In this document: positions 1 through 7,823 of the stretch, one piece after another
Numbering within the stretch: position 1 is the first letter of the stretch
Layout of the letters: each line of letters starts with the position of its first letter
Assembly: GCA_934746185.1 (NCBI GenBank)
Contig: CAKVEY010000021.1
Coordinates: 1-15,099, forward strand
Origin: an uncultured Clostridia bacterium
GTDB lineage: Bacteria; Bacillota; Clostridia; Christensenellales; UBA1242
Length of the DNA: 15,099 bases
Direction: 5' to 3'
Translations under genes and position numbers: made by a program
Notes under the pieces: generated by a model
What the model was told of the DNA's origin: nothing
What the model saw: only the letters and a program-made list of their open reading frames with translations
The model's database searches: none

Positions 1-1817
1 CTACTTGCTAAAGATTTAACATATCTTTCAGTTGTGTATTTAATTTCTTTTGAACTTTCTTCTTCAATTTCTTTTATATCGTTAGATGTTTCTTTACTAT
101 TTAAAACATCGTCTATTGTTTGTTGATGAACTTCTTCGCTATTTTCTGTTTTTTCGTTTTGTGCAAGAGTTTTTTCTTCGCTTTCGTTTTGAGTGTTTTC
201 GTTTTCAAGAGTTTGTTCTTCTTCACTTACTTCTTCGCTTTCGTTTAATAATTCATCACATTTATTGATAATAGAATCTTGACGAGCTACTTGTTTTGCT
301 AAACCATCTTTAACATTACTTGTTAAATTTTCGTTACTTGCGATAAGTGCAAGTTTATTCAAATTTTCTTCGCTTTCTTCACGAATTTTTTCAACATCAT
401 TTCTTGCTTGTTCACTTTCAGCAAATAATTTAGCTTTATTTAATTCTTCTGTGTACATAGCAAAATATTTTTTATAAAGTTCAGTTTCTCTAATTTTATT
501 TAAGTATTTTGTGTCATTTTCTTTCTTTTGTTTTTTGCTAACTACTTTATTTTCACTTTTAATTAAAGGTTTAGTTTCAATATTATTTTTAATAACATTT
601 TTTAATTCTTTATTTTCAATTTTTTCTTCATTATTATATTGTAAAGAGAAAATTAAGTCGTCTAAGTTGATAATTTCTTCTGGGTTTACAACTTTTGTGC
701 CGTTTTTGTTATAAATTTTTAATAATTGATTAGCGTTTGTAATATTGTTTGCAGATAAAATTTGTGCACAATTTACTTTTACTCTATCTTGGATTAATTC
801 GTTTACAAAATAATCTTCACTAGAATTTGTTGCAAAAATTAAATTTTGCATTTTAACTGCCACTTGTTCACTTAAATCTCTTTCAATTTTAGCAAAATAT
901 GGACTATCAAATACAAATCTTGCCATAAAAATTGTAGTTAAAGAGTTTACAACATCAAGAATTTCACTTGAATGGTTATTTAATATTTTTGCTCTATTTC
1001 TGTTACTAATTCCTTGTGCGTTTAAGAAAGTATTAGTTTGTTTATTTTCTAATGTGTTTTTTGCTTCTTTTAAAAATTTATATTTAGCAAAAGGTTTATT
1101 TGGAAATTTGCTACCTACTAATGTTTTAGAAACGCTATATAACATATTAACAGCATTGCTCATTTTATCGTTATAACTTTCAATGTTAATTGTTTTACCA
1201 AATTTTTTAAATTGAGTTCCGTAAGACAATTTATAACCATAAGTTTTTTGAATATAATTTTCAATTTGATTTAATTTTTTTAAACCTTCGTCATCATTAT
1301 CAAATTTAGTGTAAAGTGGCATCATTTTATCAATAATTACAGGAACACTTTCATTATAATAACGGTTTTCGCCATAAACTAAACTTACATTTTCTACTAA
1401 ACTACTTGGGCTATTGTTATAGTCTGCAACTGGAGATTCTGTTAAATTTTTATCATAATTTTTAACAGAATCATCAGTTAATTGTTCTTTTTGAACTAAA
1501 TTTAAAAACTTTCTAACATCATTTACTACATCTTTTACGCCAACTTGGTTATTTTTGCCGTAAAAACCATTTCTAACTTTTTTAACCAAATCTTCAAAAG
1601 ATGTTGAGTGTGTGTTAGATGCAATAGCGTTTATTTGTTCTGCTGTATATATAGATTTTAAAGCAGATGCAAAAGTATTTTTAGTGAATTTGTGTAAATC
1701 TGTATTACGATTTAAAAATCCTAATGTCGAAAAAATACTATATTGTTTTACTGCTTTTGCGTTTTGAGAAGCATAATTTGCTGAATCTATTTGTTTTTTA
1801 ATCTTATTTTTATTCAT
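1..1817 (-). CDS. Unrecognised acidic protein of the T4SS-like module, C-terminus cut off by the window edge
   Basis: An ATG at 1817 opens a frame with no stop through the left edge (about 605 codons visible), so the gene is partial. I do not recognise the family. The protein starts with a basic stretch (MNKNKIKKQ) and shows no signal peptide or membrane helix, which suggests a cytoplasmic product. Residues 1-400 look like a folded, Asn/Lys/Leu-rich region. From about residue 430 it becomes highly charged and probably coiled-coil, and residues about 530-590 are Glu/Asn-rich low complexity containing two NESEE units. A good promoter (1839-1867) and a purine-rich RBS (AAGGTAGGG, 6 nt before ATG) support the start. 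It follows the VirB4-like gene on the same strand by 75 bp, so a role as an accessory or substrate of that apparatus is inferred from position only. Base composition matches the neighbours. Confidence 0.85.
   Translation of the reverse strand, partial: MNKNKIKKQIDSANYASQNAKAVKQYSIFSTLGFLNRNTDLHKFTKNTFASALKSIYTAEQINAIASNTHSTSFEDLVKKVRNGFYGKNNQVGVKDVVNDVRKFLNLVQKEQLTDDSVKNYDKNLTESPVADYNNSPSSLVENVSLVYGENRYYNESVPVIIDKMMPLYTKFDNDDEGLKKLNQIENYIQKTYGYKLSYGTQFKKFGKTINIESYNDKMSNAVNMLYSVSKTLVGSKFPNKPFAKYKFLKEAKNTLENKQTNTFLNAQGISNRNRAKILNNHSSEILDVVNSLTTIFMARFVFDSPYFAKIERDLSEQVAVKMQNLIFATNSSEDYFVNELIQDRVKVNCAQILSANNITNANQLLKIYNKNGTKVVNPEEIINLDDLIFSLQYNNEEKIENKELKNVIKNNIETKPLIKSENKVVSKKQKKENDTKYLNKIRETELYKKYFAMYTEELNKAKLFAESEQARNDVEKIREESEENLNKLALIASNENLTSNVKDGLAKQVARQDSIINKCDELLNESEEVSEEEQTLENENTQNESEEKTLAQNEKTENSEEVHQQTIDDVLNSKETSNDIKEIEEESSKEIKYTTERYVKSLAS
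174..245. repeat. Two copies of a 15-bp direct repeat inside the acidic tail
   Basis: The plus-strand string ttcttcgctttcgtt occurs at 174-188 and again at 231-245. Read on the coding (minus) strand it encodes Asn-Glu-Ser-Glu-Glu in frame both times. It sits in a Glu/Gln/Asn-rich low-complexity segment that also contains looser copies (NEKTENSEE). It is a coding micro-repeat, not a mobile element. Confidence 0.7.
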
Positions 1818-1838
1818 TTATTTCCCTACCTTAACTTA

Positions 1839-1867
1839 ATTATACCATACTAATTTTCAAATTTCAA
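1839..1867 (-). promoter_or_regulatory. Promoter of the unrecognised acidic gene
   Basis: On the minus strand, TTGAAA (1867-1862), a 17-bp spacer, then TATAAT (1844-1839) preceded by TGG, giving an extended -10. The predicted start of transcription is about 15 nt before the ATG at 1817, leaving room for the AAGGTAGGG ribosome binding site. The gene can therefore be transcribed independently of the VirB4-like gene, although no terminator separates the two. Confidence 0.75.
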
Positions 1868-1892
1868 TAGGTAATATAAAAATTTTTATGAT

Positions 1893-4604
1893 TTAAAACT
1901 TCTTTTTAGCATAGAATTTTTCGTCGAACATCATTCTTATTTCGTCTAATGCTTCAATATGAACTCTTGTTCTTGAAGTTGGGCTTGTAATTAAGAATGC
2001 TTCACCACGAGCAGCAGTTGCAATGGCGTTCTTTTCGTCATCGTTAATACCACCTGCGTTACGATATAATTCTACTAAGTCGTTCATATCGTTTGCTGCT
2101 AGTCCAAATATCATAGAATATTGGCTGGCGTTAATAATTGCTGTACTTTGTTTTGCTATTTCTGGGCTACCTACGAAGTCCTTAATGTTTTGTGTGATGA
2201 TTATTTGCATACCATCGTATTTTCTTATTCTTTTTGCTAACAATTCCATAAAGTCTAACGCTATTGGATATTTATCATCAATAAATGTATGCGCTTCATC
2301 GACTACTACAATAATTTTTCTTCTATCTGGGTCGTTTTCGCCATAGTTATGAAGTTTATTGAACTCTTTGTTACGAATAATTTCGTTATTTAAGTATCTA
2401 ACTACTAGTAACATTTGGGCGTTTGCTAAACTCATATTACGGTTAGCAAGCAAACTACGGAAAGCAAATACAACAAAGTTTTCTTTTGTTTCTAATGTTG
2501 TTGGACCATTCCAAATATTTGCGTTACGGCCACCAGTAGCAAATTTTTGTACATATATTTCAATCTTTTTATAAATTGATTGTAAATATTCGTCTTTTTC
2601 ATTTTTTAATTTTTCTTCAACTAATCTATATAAGTCGTCAAAAATTGGAAAATCATTTGGAGTTAAACTTTCTAAGTCTGTGCCTTGTGTTATTCCCTTT
2701 TCTTTATACATTTCTATTACTAAACTATTTACTTTTTCAAAAGAGTCGCTATCCATTCCTGCAAATATTACACGGAAGAATTGTTCTAAGAATTGTAAGT
2801 GTGCATTGTAGTCGTCTTGTTTATCTAATGTTTGTGTTTGATATTCGCCACTCTTTTTTGACTTATCGTCTTCGTCTTCTTTTAAACTTGGAGTTATATG
2901 GAATGGGTTGATTCGACCTTGAAGACCAGAACCAACGTCGATAACTTGACCGTGAAGTCTTTCAGTTAAAAAGTCATATTCTTTTTCTGGGTCGAGAATA
3001 AATATTTTACTATTATCTGCTGCCATATTAGCAAGCAAAGTTTTTGCAGCGAAAGATTTACCACCACCAGATTTACCGATAATCATCATATTAGAGTTTA
3101 CACGCTCGCTATCTCGTCTAAAAAAGTCTACAAAAATGTTACCGTATTGTTCGTTATAACCTAAATAGAAACCGTCATCGTCCATAACTGCACCACTAAC
3201 AAATGGGAAGATTGCAGCAAGCGAAGTTGTGTTTATTCCCCTACGACCTTGTTTAATGTTATCAACTCGAGATAAGTTAGAAGATATAAAAGCATCTACT
3301 TGACGACCGAACATTTCGCTAAATTTAAAACCTTGTTGTTTTAATAGCGACCTAACTTCTTTTTTCCTTGAATCGTCAACTGTTATAAACATATTGCAAT
3401 TAAATAAGTTTTCGTTACTATTTTTAATATTAACAAGCAATTGTCTTAAAGTTTCTAAGTGGGTTTGGTTCTCAATTCTTTTACTTTCTCTTGCCGAATA
3501 ACCTAATTTTGTTTCCATTTCCATAATGGCTTTATCTAGCATTTTTTCGGCTTCAAATCTTTCTATTGGCACAATTTTCATATTAACTCTTGCACCCGGA
3601 ATATCAAATATACTAAATCCCCACGCATTGCCAACTTGTAAAGGATAGTCTGTTATATTAAATATTCTTAAATGTTTATCGTTAATAACTGTGTTGTTCG
3701 CTTTAAAAACAACTTTTTTAGGATAACTCCATTGAACTAAACCTTCTTGTGTTAAATTATCAGCTTCTTTAATATTAATATCAGCAGTATAATTTGCTTT
3801 TAAAAATGTTGCTAGTTCTTTATTTTGTAAAATTCTTGCGCCAACAGGAATTGCTGAATTTGTTAATTGCATTTGCATTCCTTCAACAACATCATTTAAA
3901 GAATTGATATTTTTATCATAAACTACTAGATAAAAATAGTTGCCGATATATGCTCTACCATCATTAATCATAGTCATTAAATTTATACGAGATTGGAATA
4001 TTTCAAATCTTGCATCGGCTTCTTCTTTAGTTATTTCGCCTTGTTCCATTTCTACATTTAAAGTTTCAAATTTTCTTTCATCATTTTCAATATATCTATC
4101 AAAAACAATAGGTTTTTGAACCTTAATCAAGTTAATTTCTTGGTCCGGATTAGCACGAGTTAAAACATTGGCAAAACTACGAATTAACATATCTTGTTTG
4201 TTTTCTTCTAGCATAAAAAACTCTACCGGTTTAATTTCAATAACTTCGGCATAGTATCCACCAAAATCTATAAATTTTTCTTGATATATTCTTTCATAAG
4301 GAATAATTTCTTTTATATCTTTATAGCCTTTTTCACCACTAACAGAGTATTTTTTTGAATAAGCCATAAATTTAAAAAGTAGTATAACAGAATAGTACAA
4401 TCTTACTCCGTCTGTTACATTAATAAAAAGCATAACAGCAAAAGATGCATAACTTAGTGCTATTACAATTTTATAAGGTATGTTTGTAACTAAAAGCAAA
4501 ACTAAACCACCAGCAAGTAAAATCATTAAAATAATATCAACTACTGTAAAACCATACGCTAGTTCTACTTTAACCTTAGTGTTTTTAGGTATATTATGTA
4601 TCAT
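1893..4604 (-). CDS. VirB4/TraE-like conjugation ATPase with fused N-terminal VirB3/PrgI-like membrane segment
   Basis: A 903-residue protein that would power substrate transfer or assembly of a type IV secretion channel at the inner face of the membrane. Residues 1-90 contain two hydrophobic helices (about 20-40 and 45-63) after an IPKNTK-type start, then a basic stretch, resembling a PrgI/VirB3 unit fused to VirB4. The central part (about 100-480) fits the VirB4 N-terminal domain. The ATPase core has Walker A GKSGGGKS (about 506-513), the family's DPEKEYDFL segment shortly after it, Walker B IIVVVDEAH (Asp769-Glu770) and a downstream IIITQNIKDF motif. The start has a strong AAGGAG six nt upstream. 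The gene has its own promoter and lies 208 bp after the VirB6-like gene. VirB4 identity is firm; the conjugation versus secretion role is open because no relaxase or coupling protein is in view. Mycoplasma ICE TraE proteins have a similar length and also follow a large membrane protein (from memory). Confidence 0.93.
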   Translation of the reverse strand: MIHNIPKNTKVKVELAYGFTVVDIILMILLAGGLVLLLVTNIPYKIVIALSYASFAVMLFINVTDGVRLYYSVILLFKFMAYSKKYSVSGEKGYKDIKEIIPYERIYQEKFIDFGGYYAEVIEIKPVEFFMLEENKQDMLIRSFANVLTRANPDQEINLIKVQKPIVFDRYIENDERKFETLNVEMEQGEITKEEADARFEIFQSRINLMTMINDGRAYIGNYFYLVVYDKNINSLNDVVEGMQMQLTNSAIPVGARILQNKELATFLKANYTADINIKEADNLTQEGLVQWSYPKKVVFKANNTVINDKHLRIFNITDYPLQVGNAWGFSIFDIPGARVNMKIVPIERFEAEKMLDKAIMEMETKLGYSARESKRIENQTHLETLRQLLVNIKNSNENLFNCNMFITVDDSRKKEVRSLLKQQGFKFSEMFGRQVDAFISSNLSRVDNIKQGRRGINTTSLAAIFPFVSGAVMDDDGFYLGYNEQYGNIFVDFFRRDSERVNSNMMIIGKSGGGKSFAAKTLLANMAADNSKIFILDPEKEYDFLTERLHGQVIDVGSGLQGRINPFHITPSLKEDEDDKSKKSGEYQTQTLDKQDDYNAHLQFLEQFFRVIFAGMDSDSFEKVNSLVIEMYKEKGITQGTDLESLTPNDFPIFDDLYRLVEEKLKNEKDEYLQSIYKKIEIYVQKFATGGRNANIWNGPTTLETKENFVVFAFRSLLANRNMSLANAQMLLVVRYLNNEIIRNKEFNKLHNYGENDPDRRKIIVVVDEAHTFIDDKYPIALDFMELLAKRIRKYDGMQIIITQNIKDFVGSPEIAKQSTAIINASQYSMIFGLAANDMNDLVELYRNAGGINDDEKNAIATAARGEAFLITSPTSRTRVHIEALDEIRMMFDEKFYAKKKF

Positions 4605-4699
4605 ATATCTCTCCTTAGTTATATTTTAAACAAATTTTATATTTTTTACAAATAAATAAAAAGATTTATATATTTTTTTATATATTTATTATTATATAT

Positions 4700-4729
4700 A
4701 TTTAATAACTAAATTAATAAAATTGTCAA
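4700..4729 (-). promoter_or_regulatory. Promoter of the VirB4-like gene
   Basis: On the minus strand, a perfect TTGACA (4729-4724), an 18-bp spacer and TTAAAT (4705-4700, four of six matches). This would give an A/T-only leader of roughly 90 nt before the AAGGAG site and ATG at 4604. It lies downstream of the terminator that closes the VirB6-like gene, as expected for a separate transcription unit. The -10 is weak, and nearby TATATAAT alternatives exist at non-optimal spacing. Confidence 0.5.
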
Positions 4730-4778
4730 ATTTTAAAAAAGTAGAAAAAATCAAACTAACTTTAATAAAAATTTCGTT

Positions 4779-4809
4779 AAAAAATAACTCGGGGTTACCG
4801 AGTTATTTT
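4779..4809 (-). terminator. Rho-independent terminator after the VirB6-like gene
   Basis: A perfect 12-bp stem, AAAATAACTCGG (4781-4792) with CCGAGTTATTTT (4798-4809), and a 5-nt loop. On the minus strand the stem runs into six T residues (4784-4779), and it begins 3 bp past the stop codon of the VirB6-like gene. It separates that gene transcriptionally from the VirB4-like gene. Confidence 0.9.
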
Positions 4810-4812
4810 AAT

Positions 4813-7044
4813 TTATTTATCTTTTTTTTCATTAGATTTTCTAACTTGTTGATCTAAATTTTCAAGATTTTTATTTACTTTTTTAATTGCATCAGCAGTT
4901 TCTTTTTGACTTTGAGCAACTTTTTGTTGTTTTGTTTCTATCTCTTTTATTCTTTCTAATTGCTCATCGGCTTTCTTTCGAGCTGCATCTACTTTATCAT
5001 AGGTTGCTTTTCCAATAGCATCACGCTTTGCTTGATTATCTGCAATAACATCTTTTGCACTTGTTACATCAGCTTTTCGTTTATCATTTAATTTGCCACC
5101 GTCATTTTCTCTTACAAGGTTAGTAAATGTTTTTTGACCATTAACTTTATCATATTTATCTCTTGCTTCGTTAAATGAATCGTAGTTATTGTATTTATCA
5201 AGCATAGACATTTGTTTACCATTGATTGTTGTAGTTTCATTAGAAAGTTTTGTAATGTAGTCATTTGCGTCTTTTAACGCTTTTGTTTGTTCACTAGTCA
5301 TTTCTTCTGGGTTAATACTACTTAATTCGTTAAGAGTCTTCATTTGCTCTCTATATGCTTTATAATCTTGGTCGTTATTTATAGAATTAGCAATTTTATT
5401 TGCTCTAAGACCAACGCCCACTTGTTTTTCGCCTAAATTATTTAACGCTGTGTTTGCTTGTGCTTTTAAATCTTGTTTAGTAACATTAACTTGTTTTTTA
5501 ACATCGCTTACACCTGCTTCGCTTCTAAACTTTTTGTTAGCTTTGAAAGGTGCTATTGCTTCGTCTTTCAATTTAACGGCTTGACCTAATGGTTTAATTT
5601 TCTTTTGAGCTGTTGACCAAGTATCAGCACCTAGTTGTTTAGCGGCTTGACCTAAACCTTTATATCTTGCAACATTACCATATTCAACGGCTTTACCAAC
5701 TGCTTTAACAGGAGTAGTAACCCACGAAGTTCCACCCATCATTCCAAAGGCTTTACCCCAGTTGTTTTCTTTTGATGGAGTTAAACCTCCTATACCTAAT
5801 CCTAACTTATCTGCTAAAGTTGATGAAAGTGAATCTATTGTCATAAGTCCAGCACAAATTATTAATAAGTTAACAAAATAATTAGGAATTTTTAACACGC
5901 CTGTATCTGGGAATAATGTAATATTTTTAAACACTTGATAAATTGACATAAATAAATTATATACTGCAATAGTTAAATAACCCATTGTTGCATTTTTAAT
6001 GAATAAACCTTTCCAACCATCTAGTGCTTTTGCATTTAATGGAGTCATTGCTACAATTGGTGGAGAAATAACAAATAAAATTGTTAGTGAGAATAATCTT
6101 TGAATTAACATAAATGCCATATTAAGCATTGCTTTTGTTATTATAATTAAAATAATTAACGTTGCAACGAAATTCATTTTTGTATAATCGTAAAAATATT
6201 CAATAATATCATCGTTTTGATTATCGAAAACAAATTCGCCATTTTTAAGTTTGTAATTTAATAAACTAGAATTATTTAAAGTTCCGTCGGCTTCAAAAAT
6301 TCTTATTTGAGTGTTTTTTACTTTTTCTTTATTTTCAAAGTATCTCGTTATCATTGCTTTATCTATATCGCCATTAGTTGAAGTAAATAACGAATAAATA
6401 CCATAAACTTTTTCTTCGCCTGCTTCTAAGTCTGGTTCAGTTTTACCTGAAACAATTTTGCCATCTTTGTCTATAATTTTAGCACCAGTGTTTGCCATAA
6501 TTAAACGATAGTTATAATCACTATCCATATAATCTGCCCTTACGCTAGAAGACTGCATTGATGATGTTATTAAACTAGAAAATGTGCCATTACCACTAAT
6601 TGACGTTGCACTATCAATTGCTTTTAAAAGTGCGTTTCCTACAAATATACCAAATAAACATATAACTGGCACTGCTATAAAGTTAAATAACGCTCTAAAC
6701 GCTGCTTTAATGATTTTAGATTTATTATTACCATCTTTGCCAAAGTCCCATTCAGTTTTCCAAACAGCAACAAAAGTTACAATAAACAATAAAATTATAC
6801 CTAAAACTAAAAGTGAAATTAGTAAGTTTTTTACAATATCGGTTTGTAAAATTGATTGTAAAATATCACCTTCAATTTTTTCGCCATTCATATAATATGT
6901 ATCAAGGCCAGCAAATTTTCTAAATAAAAGTTCGCACCAAGAACATAAATCAGCAATCGCTTTAACAATTGAATATAAGAATTTGCAAATTCCGTTCCAA
7001 ATTCCATTCCAGTCTATTAACGATAACATCAACGAATAATTCAT
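4813..7044 (-). CDS. VirB6/TrbL-like polytopic membrane protein with long charged C-terminal tail
   Basis: A 743-residue probable channel component of a type IV secretion/conjugation system. Predicted helices are about 72-95, 116-140, 291-310, 312-335, 354-374 and 388-410, preceded by an amphipathic N-terminus (14-45). A soluble insert (about 141-290) lies between helices 2 and 3. The segment around 315-350, with a SPPIVAMTPL turn and conserved-looking GWKGLFIK, is typical of TrbL/VirB6-like proteins of Gram-positive elements. After residue 430 comes an Ala/Lys-rich tail ending in a long heptad-like coiled coil (about 660-740), probably cytoplasmic. The start has AAGGA 8 nt upstream and a promoter at 7075-7103; a terminator follows the stop. 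The family is inferred from topology and from the adjacent VirB4-like gene rather than from a catalytic motif. It also resembles the large ICE membrane proteins that precede the ATPase in mycoplasma elements (from memory). Confidence 0.8.
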   Translation of the reverse strand: MNYSLMLSLIDWNGIWNGICKFLYSIVKAIADLCSWCELLFRKFAGLDTYYMNGEKIEGDILQSILQTDIVKNLLISLLVLGIILLFIVTFVAVWKTEWDFGKDGNNKSKIIKAAFRALFNFIAVPVICLFGIFVGNALLKAIDSATSISGNGTFSSLITSSMQSSSVRADYMDSDYNYRLIMANTGAKIIDKDGKIVSGKTEPDLEAGEEKVYGIYSLFTSTNGDIDKAMITRYFENKEKVKNTQIRIFEADGTLNNSSLLNYKLKNGEFVFDNQNDDIIEYFYDYTKMNFVATLIILIIITKAMLNMAFMLIQRLFSLTILFVISPPIVAMTPLNAKALDGWKGLFIKNATMGYLTIAVYNLFMSIYQVFKNITLFPDTGVLKIPNYFVNLLIICAGLMTIDSLSSTLADKLGLGIGGLTPSKENNWGKAFGMMGGTSWVTTPVKAVGKAVEYGNVARYKGLGQAAKQLGADTWSTAQKKIKPLGQAVKLKDEAIAPFKANKKFRSEAGVSDVKKQVNVTKQDLKAQANTALNNLGEKQVGVGLRANKIANSINNDQDYKAYREQMKTLNELSSINPEEMTSEQTKALKDANDYITKLSNETTTINGKQMSMLDKYNNYDSFNEARDKYDKVNGQKTFTNLVRENDGGKLNDKRKADVTSAKDVIADNQAKRDAIGKATYDKVDAARKKADEQLERIKEIETKQQKVAQSQKETADAIKKVNKNLENLDQQVRKSNEKKDK

Positions 7045-7074
7045 AAATTCTTCCTTTTATCCTTATTTTTTACA

Positions 7075-7103
7075 ATTATAACAAAAAAATTTTAATTTGT
7101 ATA
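7075..7103 (-). promoter_or_regulatory. Promoter of the VirB6-like gene
   Basis: On the minus strand, TATACA (7103-7098), a 17-bp T-rich spacer, then TATAAT (7080-7075) with an upstream TGT that makes it an extended -10. The start of transcription would be about 25 nt before the ATG, leaving space for the AAGGA site. The 16-bp block around the -10 (7074-7089) is identical to that of the comEC promoter (11015-11030). Confidence 0.65.
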
Positions 7104-7120
7104 TACTTTTTATAAAAAAA

Positions 7121-7816
7121 TTATAATATTTTAATTAAATTATTATTAATTAAGTCGCACGAAGTTAAAAAATATGTTATTCCGTTTTTACTAGAAATTG
7201 TTTTATAACCATATTTATTACCGTGAATATGACCAAATACAACATAATCTACATTAAATTCTTCCAAAAGTTTTGTAAAATCTGTATCTTCAAGTTTTGC
7301 ATTAAATGGTGGATAGTGCATAAGACAAATTACTTTATCATTTTCTTCTCTTAATTTTTGCATATTTTGTAAAGATAACTTCAATCTTTCAACTTCTCGT
7401 TTATATATTTTTCGATTTTCTTCGGTGTCGTACTTCCCTTCGGGAATATTCCAACCACGAGTTCCACAAAACACAATATTTTCTATTTTTAGCGCATCGT
7501 TTTGAATAGCATAAAAATCTTTTGGCAAACAACTTCTAAGTTGAGTTATTCCTTGCCACCAATAGTCGTGATTACCTTTTAAAATAATTTTTTTGCCGTT
7601 TAACTCGTCAAGTAATTTTATATCTTCTAACGCATCTTCTAGTTTCATTGCCCAGCTTAAATCACCAGCAAGCAAAACTATATCTTCATTACTAACTTTT
7701 TGCTCCCAATCTAATCTTATTTTATTAAAATTATCGTCCCAAACTGGACCAAAAATATCCATAGGCTTGTTACTATTAATGCTTAAATGTAAATCGCTTA
7801 TTGCAAAAACTTTCAT
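7121..7816 (-). CDS. Calcineurin-like metallophosphoesterase
   Basis: A 231-residue soluble enzyme of the PF00149 metallophosphoesterase superfamily. All dinuclear-metal motifs are present in order: DLH (Asp8, His10), GDLSWAM (Asp52), GNHDYWW (Asn82, His83), MHYPP (His167) and GHIHG (His196, His198). It is therefore expected to be an active phosphoesterase; the substrate (phosphoprotein, nucleotide or phosphodiester) cannot be read from the sequence. It is the last gene of the comEC-holA unit, starting 7 bp after the holA stop with an AGGAG ribosome binding site. There is no signal peptide, so it is cytoplasmic. Similar enzymes are common single-domain proteins in Clostridia. No convincing terminator follows, so some read-through into the VirB6-like gene 76 bp downstream is possible. 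Confidence 0.92.
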   Translation of the reverse strand: MKVFAISDLHLSINSNKPMDIFGPVWDDNFNKIRLDWEQKVSNEDIVLLAGDLSWAMKLEDALEDIKLLDELNGKKIILKGNHDYWWQGITQLRSCLPKDFYAIQNDALKIENIVFCGTRGWNIPEGKYDTEENRKIYKREVERLKLSLQNMQKLREENDKVICLMHYPPFNAKLEDTDFTKLLEEFNVDYVVFGHIHGNKYGYKTISSKNGITYFLTSCDLINNNLIKIL

Positions 7817-7823
7817 ACTTCTC

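Noticed and set aside
86..714. Short Phe/Leu-rich plus-strand frames opposite the acidic gene
   Set aside because: Their composition is just the complement of Glu/Lys/Asn-rich codons; the minus-strand frame is open through the whole region and has a promoter and RBS.
2023..2911. Open frames on the plus strand (2023-2346, 2359-2574, 2576-2911) opposite the VirB4 gene
   Set aside because: They are antisense to a gene with clear ATPase motifs, have no ribosome binding sites and show no recognisable domains.
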